From positions 1 to 12,239 of the forward strand of contig JAGHCE010000223.1 of assembly GCA_021160625.1 (NCBI GenBank): a DNA stretch of 12,239 nt. The letters are read 5' to 3'. The DNA comes from Planctomycetota bacterium. Lineage in GTDB: Bacteria; Planctomycetota; DG-23; SLPQ01. The number at the start of each line of letters is the position of its first letter. Position 1 is the first letter of the stretch. Of this stretch, positions 7,405-12,239 are shown one piece after another. The notes under the pieces were generated by a model. That model saw only the letters and a program-made list of their open reading frames with translations, did no database searches and was not told the origin of the DNA. Position numbers and translations under genes: made by a program.

Positions 7405-7871
7405 GACACTACGCCTTTTTCCTCGCCGGGATAATACAGGGCTCCATCACACAGAGATCTACTCATTCCCAGGACTACCGCCGCCTGATAAGGGAAATCA
7501 TCGAAAAGCACGTCGAGGGCGCGCGGGTCTACTGCCCCTTTGAGAATCATCCCAACAGCCTTGAATACGACGACTCCAAGGCATCGCAGGTTTTCTTCGA
7601 CCATATCCAGATGGCGGCCAGGACCGACTGCCTCGTGGCATATCTGCCGGAGGCCAGTATGGGCACGGCGGTGGAGATGTTCGCCGCTCATAACGCCGGC
7701 CGCGCCATCGTCTCGGTGAGCCCGCTGGGAGGCAACTGGACGGTCAGGTTCCTCTCGGACCGGGTGCTCGGCGACCTCGGTGCGTTCGGCGAGTTCGCCG
7801 CCTCGGGGCACCTGGTGGAGTTCCTTGATGAGTACTATGCCGGCGAAGACGAAGAGTCCCTGACACAATGA
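7401..7871 (+). CDS. Nucleoside 2-deoxyribosyltransferase-like protein
   Basis: A 156-residue protein with features of the nucleoside 2-deoxyribosyltransferase (NDT) superfamily, which cleaves or exchanges N-glycosidic bonds of (deoxy)nucleosides or nucleotides. The first strand FFLAGIIQGS (6-15) matches the entry loop. TDCLVAYLPEASMGTAVEM (75-93) matches the family core, with Glu92 in the GTxxE position of the catalytic nucleophile and Asp76 at the end of the preceding helix. The length is close to the usual 140-160. The GTG start overlaps the kinase stop (GTGA) and its own stop overlaps the next start (ATGA), so translation is probably coupled. Pairing with a PfkB kinase suggests nucleoside or pentose salvage, which is inference. 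Related short Rossmann-like families that bind nucleotides without this chemistry are an alternative. Confidence 0.72.
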   Translation: MRHYAFFLAGIIQGSITQRSTHSQDYRRLIREIIEKHVEGARVYCPFENHPNSLEYDDSKASQVFFDHIQMAARTDCLVAYLPEASMGTAVEMFAAHNAGRAIVSVSPLGGNWTVRFLSDRVLGDLGAFGEFAASGHLVEFLDEYYAGEDEESLTQ

Positions 7872-8052
7872 CTCGCGAGCCGCGTTGCGAGCGCGACGGC
7901 CCGCAGCGCAAGGCGCGACGAGGAGACATATTGTGGAGTATGGCGATTGAGAAGCAACGCAGCGAAGCGAGCCGTCCCGCCGCAACCCAAAGGGATGGCA
8001 TCGCGGCCACGAGGCATTTTGTCAGGGGCTCTAAAAGCCGCCGTGCCTCGCG
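7868..8052. repeat. Palindromic element at the 5' end of rlmN
   Basis: This stretch is rich in inverted repeats and lies outside the conserved RlmN region. CGCGTTGCG (7881-7889) pairs with CGCAA (7907-7911) and CGCG (7914-7917) across a two-base bulge. A second hairpin has outer arms CGAGGCA (8010-8016) and TGCCTCG (8044-8050) and inner arms GGCT (8027-8030) and AGCC (8036-8039). It stays open in the rlmN frame. I infer a dispersed intergenic repeat that has become fused to the gene start. Copies elsewhere in the genome cannot be checked from this window. Confidence 0.45.
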
Positions 8053-9088
8053 CAGGGTGCCGCTTGCAGCCTGTACGCTGGAGGCGCTTCGCGATGCTGT
8101 CGCAAAGGCGGGGTTCCCAGCGTACCGAGCCGCCCAGGTGATGGAGTGGTTTTACGGCAAGCACGTCTACAGATTCGACCGTATGAAAAACATCTCCGCG
8201 CCCGTCGCGGCTTACCTCGACGAACATTTCGTTGCGTTTTCATCGAGGCTTGTTACCGCGCAGGATGCCGGAGACGGAGCGGTCAAGATGGAGATCGCAC
8301 TCCGGGATGCTTTCGTAGTGGAGGCGGTCCTTATCAAAGTGCCCCGCCGCAGCACGCTGTGTGTTTCGACCCAGGTGGGATGCCCGCTGGCGTGCGCATT
8401 TTGCGCTACGGGACAAAGCGGCTTCGAGAGAAACCTCAAGGCGTACGAGATGGTCGAACAGGCCCTTCACGCGGCGGCCCTTATGCCGAGGCGGCGCATA
8501 TCGAACGTCGTCTTTATGGGGATGGGCGAACCGTGCCTCAACCTCGACGCCGTCCTTGAGGCGGTCAGCGTGACTAACGCCGCCTATGCCTTCCGCGTCG
8601 GCGCGCGCCGGATTACCATAAGCACGCTGGGCGATCCGCACTGCATCGAGAAAATTGCGCGGTTCCCCCTTGAGGTGGGCCTTGCGATAAGCCTGCATTC
8701 GGCCGATGAGAAACTAAGGAGACAGCTCGTGCCGGGCGCGCCGGCGTCCCTGGATAAGACTATCGAGGCCGCCTGGCGCTATTTCCGGGAGACCGGCCGC
8801 GAGGTGACGTACGAGTACGTGCTGCTGGCCGGCGTAAATGACTCGTTCGCCGATGCGGCGGCGCTTGCCGGGCTCCTTCGCGGGAAACGGGCGTTCGTCA
8901 ACCTCATCCCGTACAACGAGGTCGAGGGCCTGGCCTTCAAGCGTCCGACTCCGGGCAAAACGGCCGGTTTCTGCAAGCGCCTCATCACACTCGGCGTCAA
9001 GGCCCACGTGCGCACGAGCCTTGGAGGGGGCGCACACGCGTCCTGCGGCCAGCTGCGGCTTTCAAAGTCAGCGGGGAGTGCGAGTTGA
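7868..9088 (+). CDS. rlmN: RlmN-family 23S rRNA/tRNA adenine-C2 methyltransferase
   Basis: A radical-SAM enzyme of the RlmN/Cfr family, which methylates C2 of adenine (A2503 of 23S rRNA; in some bacteria also tRNA A37). In the 406-residue frame, the N-terminal RNA-binding part starts at about residue 69 (TLEALRDAVAKAGFPAYRA, then WFYGKHVYRFDRM). The radical-SAM cluster motif is Cys172-x3-Cys176-x2-Cys179 (CPLACAFC), followed by ATGQSGFERNL. FMGMGEP is at 216-222. The methyl-carrying cysteine is Cys393 (ASCGQL), with Cys165 as the other family cysteine. Both are present. The first about 63 residues do not look like RlmN and are encoded by a palindrome-rich segment. Possible starts are ATG 7868 (overlapping the previous stop), TTG 7931 (AGGAG five bases upstream), ATG 7940 or GTG 8057. 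RlmN rather than Cfr is favoured by the setting but not proven. Confidence 0.88.
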   Translation: MTREPRCERDGPQRKARRGDILWSMAIEKQRSEASRPAATQRDGIAATRHFVRGSKSRRASRRVPLAACTLEALRDAVAKAGFPAYRAAQVMEWFYGKHVYRFDRMKNISAPVAAYLDEHFVAFSSRLVTAQDAGDGAVKMEIALRDAFVVEAVLIKVPRRSTLCVSTQVGCPLACAFCATGQSGFERNLKAYEMVEQALHAAALMPRRRISNVVFMGMGEPCLNLDAVLEAVSVTNAAYAFRVGARRITISTLGDPHCIEKIARFPLEVGLAISLHSADEKLRRQLVPGAPASLDKTIEAAWRYFRETGREVTYEYVLLAGVNDSFADAAALAGLLRGKRAFVNLIPYNEVEGLAFKRPTPGKTAGFCKRLITLGVKAHVRTSLGGGAHASCGQLRLSKSAGSAS

Positions 9089-9696
9089 ACGGCGGCTCTC
9101 CAAGTTCTGCCGCCGATCCCGACACGCAGCTGATGCGGGAGTTCACGGCCGGAAACGAGGAGGCCTTCGACAGGATCGTCAAGAACTTCGAGCACCGGGT
9201 CTACGGCACCATCTACCGCTACGTGGGCAGCCGCGCTGCGGCCGAGGACTGCGCCCAGGAGGTCTTCCTGCGGCTCTACAGGATGAAAAAAACCTACAAG
9301 CCCACGGCGCGCCTCTCGACGCTTATCTACCGGATTACGACGAACCTGTGCCTCAACTTCATACGCGACGAACGCCGCAGGCGGATGGTATCGCTCGACG
9401 ACCGAAAAAACGACGGCAGCATTGCGATAGGGGCTCTCATAAGGGACGAGCGGGCCGAGGACGTCTCGGCGGCGCTTGAGGCCCGCGAGCGCGCCGAAAT
9501 AGTGCGCAGGGCCTTGGGGCGAATCCTCCCGAGACAGCGGGTGGCGCTGGTCCTGCACCGCTTCGAGGGCCTCTCCTACGCGGGTATTGCCGACGTGATG
9601 GAGACCAACGTCGCAGCGGTCAAATCGCTCTTGAGCCGCGCGCGCGCGTCCCTTGCCGAGGCCTTGAGAGCCGATATCGAGGCTGGAAATCTCTGA
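9085..9696 (+). CDS. ECF-type RNA polymerase sigma factor
   Basis: A 203-residue sigma-70 family protein of the ECF class, which redirects RNA polymerase to stress or envelope promoters. Region 2 covers about residues 16-100: LMREFTAGNEEAFDRIV, the core-binding AAEDCAQEVFLRLYR (51-65), then RLSTLIYRITTNLCLNFIRDE in the promoter-melting part. Region 4, the -35 reader, is at about 143-196 (LGRILPRQRVALVLHRFEGLSYAGIADVM and VKSLLSRARASLAEAL). The linker is short, and no sigma region 1 or 3 is present, as expected. The TTG start at 9085 overlaps the rlmN stop (TTGA) and has GGGGAG six bases upstream. An anti-sigma gene follows after 55 bases, the usual pairing. Confidence 0.95.
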   Translation: MNGGSPSSAADPDTQLMREFTAGNEEAFDRIVKNFEHRVYGTIYRYVGSRAAAEDCAQEVFLRLYRMKKTYKPTARLSTLIYRITTNLCLNFIRDERRRRMVSLDDRKNDGSIAIGALIRDERAEDVSAALEARERAEIVRRALGRILPRQRVALVLHRFEGLSYAGIADVMETNVAAVKSLLSRARASLAEALRADIEAGNL

Positions 9697-9703
9697 CGGC
9701 GGC

Positions 9704-9732
9704 GCAACTTCGCCCTTCAGAGGGTGTTCAAA
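9704..9732 (+). promoter_or_regulatory. Possible ECF-type promoter before the anti-sigma gene
   Basis: GCAACTT (9704-9710) differs at one base from the RpoE-type -35 element GGAACTT. TCAAA (9728-9732) matches its -10 element, with a 17-base spacer, one longer than the usual maximum. A small hairpin CCCT-TCAG-AGGG (9713-9724) lies in the spacer. If real, the sigma factor would drive its own anti-sigma and the two exported proteins. Evidence is motif similarity only. Confidence 0.3.
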
Positions 9733-9751
9733 CAAGAGGCTGGAGGTAGTA

Positions 9752-10234
9752 ATGTACTGTGAGGAAAGAGACAATCTGGCGGCGTTTCTCGACGGGGAGC
9801 TCGAACCCGGCGAGGCCGAACGGCTCCGTCGGCACATCGAGGGCTGCGCCGAGTGCCGGGAGTATCTTGCGCTGCTGAAACGTTCATATGACGCATTGGA
9901 ATACGTCGAGCCCGTCGAGGTCCCTGAGGGACTTGGTACGCGGGTGCTGGCGGGTGCCCGGAAGCGTTCGCGTGTGCCGATGTTTGCGGCGGCCGCGGGC
10001 CTCGTGGCGGCGGCGCTTGTTTTCACCTGGCTTTCAACGAAGCCCGGCGTAGGCCCGGCGCCGGTGGAAGACCCCCAGGTCGCGTGGGCTGCGGGGCTTA
10101 CCGGTGAGGAGCAGGGCGTTGTCGAGAATATGGACATCCTGGAGGATTACGATATCCTTTCCGACCTGGACCTTTTGGCCCAGTACGACACACTTGCCGG
10201 GTTTGAGGAGTTTCCCGAAATCGAGGCGATTTAG
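9752..10234 (+). CDS. Membrane anti-sigma factor with zinc-finger (ZAS) domain
   Basis: A 160-residue partner of the preceding sigma factor. The N-terminal cytoplasmic domain is a zinc-binding anti-sigma fold: Cys3, then His28-x3-Cys32-x2-Cys35 (HIEGCAEC) with AAFLDGELEPGEAERLRRH before it. This domain wraps around the sigma factor and blocks polymerase binding. One membrane segment follows a basic stretch (KRSRVP) at about residues 76-95. The outer part is short and acidic, ending in repeated leucine/aspartate units (VVENMDILEDYDILSDLDLL, 123-142). Similar tails occur on anti-sigma proteins encoded beside DUF3106 genes, as far as I recall. The ATG has GGAGG five bases upstream. How the signal is sensed is not evident; no protease site can be named. 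Confidence 0.9.
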   Translation: MYCEERDNLAAFLDGELEPGEAERLRRHIEGCAECREYLALLKRSYDALEYVEPVEVPEGLGTRVLAGARKRSRVPMFAAAAGLVAAALVFTWLSTKPGVGPAPVEDPQVAWAAGLTGEEQGVVENMDILEDYDILSDLDLLAQYDTLAGFEEFPEIEAI

Positions 10235-10250
10235 AGGTTGGTAACCTTTT
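10235..10250 (+). promoter_or_regulatory. Small hairpin with T-run between anti-sigma and EF-hand genes
   Basis: AGGTT (10235-10239) pairs with AACCT (10243-10247) around a GGT loop and runs into four T (10247-10250), directly before the GGAGG ribosome binding site of the next gene. It starts right after the anti-sigma stop. It could be a weak attenuator or a processing site; a five-base stem is too short for a strong terminator. Confidence 0.3.
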
Positions 10251-10260
10251 GGAGGCTGTT

Positions 10261-11343
10261 ATGAAGACAAAAGTTCTTGTCGCAGCGCTGGCCGTACTGG
10301 TGCTGACGACCTGTGTGGGCGTGGTGCAGGCCGCCGGCCGCAAGGCCCAGGCGAAGAGCACGACCCGCGCCGATCTCTTTGCCAACATTGACAAAGACGG
10401 CAGCGGCACAATTTCGAGGGCCGAGTTCCAGAAATACCGCAAATCGCTCAAACGGCAAAAGGCGAAAGCGGCACAGAGGAAGGAGGTTCTTGCAAAGAAA
10501 GCCCCTGGAAGCGGGAAGGCCCGCAAACCGCGCGCGCAGGGTGCCGGGCAGCCTGCCGCCGGGAAAGCGCGCAAGACCTGGACGTCTCCCCGCTGCAGGC
10601 AGAGAACCGCACCACCGCAGGCCCGGCCGGGTCGGGCCCGTCAGAATGCCTTGAGGCGTGTCGGCCGGCGCCGGATGCGCGGAGGAATGATGGCTCGTCC
10701 GGCGGCGCGGCCCGCAGAGCGCCGTGGACGCTCCGGACAGAGTGCCCAGCAGGCCCGGCGCCGGCAGGCCGGACGTCAGGGTCCTCGAAGGCAATCTGCG
10801 ATGGCTGCGCGCGGCAGAGGTCCTGCCTCCCGCAGACAGGTGCAAATGGGTATGCGCGGCAGGGGTCAAGCGCCCTGGAGAAAGCCGCAAATGGGCAAGC
10901 GCGGCGGGAAGATGATGGAGCGGCCGGAGATGCACCACGGACGGCGCGGACAGCCTGCCCAGCAGGCCCGGCGTCGGCAGGCAGGACGGCCGGGTCCTGG
11001 AAGGCGACCGGCGATGGCTGCACGCGGCAGGTCCGGGATAGACGCCCGACAGGTGCCCCGGGAAGGGTCTCGCGGCGTCGCAGGGCAGTCCCGCCGCGGC
11101 CAGGCCATGCGGCCAAAGGCAAAGGCGCCCGGCCGAGCCGGAAAAAACGCTGTGCGGAAGTCGCCCAGGGCGCCCCGCGCCGACAGACCTATGCGCAACA
11201 AGCCCGCCGACCGACCCAGCCGCAATTCTTCAGAGCGCCCCCGACAGGTGAAAAAGCCTGAAAGGTTGGCGTCCGATCGTGATGTCATAGAGAACTGGCG
11301 TATCCTGGCCGACCTCGGCCTTGTTAGAGACGTGGGTTTCTGA
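10261..11343 (+). CDS. Exported single EF-hand protein with Arg-rich repetitive body
   Basis: A 360-residue protein. Residues 1-24 are a signal peptide (MKTK, hydrophobic core, VQA cleavage). One canonical 12-residue EF-hand loop lies at 44-55 (DKDGSGTISRAE) between helices ADLFANI and FQKYRKSL, so one calcium ion could be bound. Residues about 70-330 are low complexity, rich in Arg, Gly, Gln, Ala and Pro, with only nine acidic residues, and contain an internal duplication of about 71 residues. The last part (DRDVIENWRILADLGLV, 339-355) returns to ordinary sequence and resembles the anti-sigma tail. The ATG has GGAGG five bases upstream and is preferred to an in-frame TTG at 10249. The gene follows the anti-sigma gene by 26 bases and precedes the DUF3106 gene by 4. 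Function is unknown: a sensor or polyanion-binding envelope protein is inference. Confidence 0.82.
   Translation: MKTKVLVAALAVLVLTTCVGVVQAAGRKAQAKSTTRADLFANIDKDGSGTISRAEFQKYRKSLKRQKAKAAQRKEVLAKKAPGSGKARKPRAQGAGQPAAGKARKTWTSPRCRQRTAPPQARPGRARQNALRRVGRRRMRGGMMARPAARPAERRGRSGQSAQQARRRQAGRQGPRRQSAMAARGRGPASRRQVQMGMRGRGQAPWRKPQMGKRGGKMMERPEMHHGRRGQPAQQARRRQAGRPGPGRRPAMAARGRSGIDARQVPREGSRGVAGQSRRGQAMRPKAKAPGRAGKNAVRKSPRAPRADRPMRNKPADRPSRNSSERPRQVKKPERLASDRDVIENWRILADLGLVRDVGF
10734..11031 (+). repeat. Imperfect direct repeat inside the Arg-rich gene
   Basis: An 85-base unit at 10734-10818 recurs at 10947-11031, offset by 213 bases (71 codons). Both encode GQxAQQARRRQAGRxGP followed by AMAARGR. Similarity continues upstream of each copy (RGGMMARP against RGGKMMERP), so the duplicated unit is probably the whole 213 bases. 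The offset is a multiple of three, so the frame is kept. The copies differ by scattered substitutions, so the duplication is not recent. Confidence 0.8.
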
Positions 11344-11347
11344 AGAG

Positions 11348-12115
11348 ATGAATCCGAGAGAAAAACCAAGAATCCTTGCGAGCGCGGCGCTGGTTGTTCT
11401 GTGTGTCGGTTTCGCGGCAAGCGTTCTCGCGGCCGAAGGGGGGAGGGGAAACGCGGATAAGACCGCCGCCGGGCCGGACACGCGCCCGTCAATGGGCGGC
11501 ACCGAAAGCCTGGAGGCCGGCCCCACGGCGCCGAAGGGTGCCCCGCCGGACGAAGTTCTAAAACAGAGGCTTGCGCGCTGGCGCTCGCTCCCGCCGGATC
11601 AGCGGCGAAGGCTCTTGGAGCGCTACCGCGAATTTCATAAGCTTCCCCCCAACGTCAGGCGGCGCATCCAGAAGCAGTCGGCCCGATGGGAAAAGATGCC
11701 GCCCGAGGAAAAGAAGCAAATACGCAACCGCCTGCAGTATTTCAAGAAGCTCGGCACCGGGGCCAGGCAGCGGCTGCGTCGCCGCCTGGCGGCTTGGCGC
11801 GCAATGCCCGAAGAGCGCAGGCTCTTCGTCCGGCGGGTGCTGGCGGCCCTGAAGGAGCTTCCGCCTGAGAAAATCGAGGAGCTCAAGAAACTGCCGCCTG
11901 AAAAGCGCCGCGTTAAACTCCTGCAATACCTAAAGAGCAAGGGCATCATTGCTGCCCCTCCCGGCGCCAGGCCAAGGCGAAAAGAGGCCGGGGCCGCCGA
12001 GGATGCCCATGCCGGCAAGCGCCGACCGCCGAGGACGCCGCGCGGTGGAAACGGCCACGGGGGGAAAGAGCGTACGCGCACCGGCAGGCGCGCCGGAGCC
12101 GAGGACGACTTGTAG
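11348..12115 (+). CDS. Exported DUF3106-type protein with 18-residue repeats
   Basis: A 255-residue exported protein. Residues 1-28 form a signal peptide (NPREKPR, hydrophobic core, LAA). Residues 77-184 are six back-to-back units of exactly 18 residues, such as RWRSLPPDQRRRLLERYR and RWEKMPPEEKKQIRNRLQ. Each has an aromatic or Leu at position 2, a LPP-like turn and a basic helix. This matches the DUF3106 pattern, whose function is unknown but which often lies beside ECF sigma genes. A basic, disordered C-terminal tail (about 203-255) ends in EDDL. The ATG is 4 bases after the previous stop; its ribosome binding site (GAAGAG) is too close, so translation is likely coupled. An upstream in-frame TTG at 11321 would spoil the signal peptide. 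A role as an envelope-stress sensor or partner of the EF-hand protein is inference. Confidence 0.83.
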   Translation: MNPREKPRILASAALVVLCVGFAASVLAAEGGRGNADKTAAGPDTRPSMGGTESLEAGPTAPKGAPPDEVLKQRLARWRSLPPDQRRRLLERYREFHKLPPNVRRRIQKQSARWEKMPPEEKKQIRNRLQYFKKLGTGARQRLRRRLAAWRAMPEERRLFVRRVLAALKELPPEKIEELKKLPPEKRRVKLLQYLKSKGIIAAPPGARPRRKEAGAAEDAHAGKRRPPRTPRGGNGHGGKERTRTGRRAGAEDDL

Positions 12116-12116
12116 G

Positions 12117-12138
12117 AAAAGCCGGCGGTTTCAGCCGG
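12117..12138 (-). terminator. Possible terminator of the minus-strand gene tail
   Basis: Read on the minus strand, CCGGC (12138-12134) pairs with GCCGG (12126-12122) around a seven-base loop and is followed by CTTTT. The stop codon of the minus-strand fragment lies at the stem-loop junction. The stem is short, so this is tentative. It sits between two convergent genes, where a terminator is expected. Confidence 0.35.
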
Positions 12139-12239
12139 GGTAGATGACGCGCCCCTGGATGAGGACATCGCGGCCGCTTTTCGTTCGCCTCACACTTTCG
12201 AGCCGGACGGCGCACGACATCTCGCGGACACTCCAGCCC
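12131..12239 (-). CDS. C-terminal fragment of an unidentified protein
   Basis: Read leftward from the right edge, a frame gives the last 35 residues of a protein, starting GWSVREMSCAVRLESVRR and ending GRDVLIQGRVIYPG, with TGA at 12133-12131. The end has natural-looking hydrophobic and charged alternation typical of beta strands, and third codon positions are mostly G or C as in neighbouring genes. The family cannot be recognised. It converges on the DUF3106 gene with 15 bases between stops. A second open minus frame here overlaps the DUF3106 gene and looks like a shadow. Confidence 0.42.
   Translation of the reverse strand, partial: GWSVREMSCAVRLESVRRTKSGRDVLIQGRVIYPG

Noticed and set aside
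8779..10137. Minus-strand frame of 452 codons opposite rlmN, the sigma gene and the anti-sigma gene
   Set aside because: It spans three clearly coding plus-strand genes and has no coherent domain; an artefact of high GC.
10734..11031. Repeats considered as a CRISPR array or VNTR
   Set aside because: Only two diverged copies, in frame inside a gene; no regular short repeats and spacers.
10231..11492. Overlapping minus-strand frames opposite the Arg-rich gene
   Set aside because: The Arg-rich gene has signal peptide, EF-hand, ribosome binding site and operon spacing; the antisense frames are Pro/Ser/Arg-rich shadows.
11946..12215. Minus-strand frame of 89 codons at the right edge
   Set aside because: It overlaps the DUF3106 gene deeply and is Arg/Pro/Ala low complexity; a different minus frame ending at 12131 reads more like protein.

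Overview
This is a GC-rich bacterial chromosome segment of densely packed genes, ten complete and two cut by the window edges. An exported beta-helix protein, a DUF3106 protein beside an ECF sigma/anti-sigma pair, and an EF-hand signal-peptide protein suggest a Planctomycetota-like or related environmental lineage. No rRNA or classical taxonomic marker is present, so that placement is inference.

Left part (1-5955): the tail of an unknown gene (+) converges with a large minus-strand gene for a secreted right-handed beta-helix protein. A 339-base divergent region follows, holding a good sigma-70-type promoter for a small membrane-anchored ComEA-like helix-hairpin-helix protein. Next come a hypothetical protein with alpha/alpha-toroid character and uvrB, the excision-repair helicase, which carries an unusual highly basic C-terminal tail.

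Middle (5956-9088): a palindrome-rich spacer and a near-consensus promoter (TTGAAA-17-TATAGT) lead into a tightly coupled run of genes. The first is the most striking gene of the window: a PfkB-family sugar/nucleoside kinase with a complete two-cluster [4Fe-4S] ferredoxin-type cysteine motif inserted inside the kinase fold. It overlaps by four bases (GTGA) a nucleoside 2-deoxyribosyltransferase-like gene. That gene overlaps (ATGA) an rlmN-like radical-SAM rRNA methyltransferase whose 5' end seems to be built from a palindromic repeat element.

Right part (9085-12115): rlmN overlaps (TTGA) an ECF sigma factor. A zinc-finger anti-sigma factor, an exported EF-hand protein with a very arginine-rich repetitive body, and an exported DUF3106 protein made of strict 18-residue repeats follow. 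This looks like a cell-envelope signalling module: the membrane anti-sigma factor could be controlled by one or both exported proteins. The anti-sigma factor and the EF-hand protein share a similar C-terminal motif, which supports a physical link. A short minus-strand gene tail closes the window.

All genes from 6184 to 12115 run in one direction with gaps of at most 55 bases, so they could form a single seven-gene transcription unit, possibly with an internal ECF-type promoter before the anti-sigma gene.
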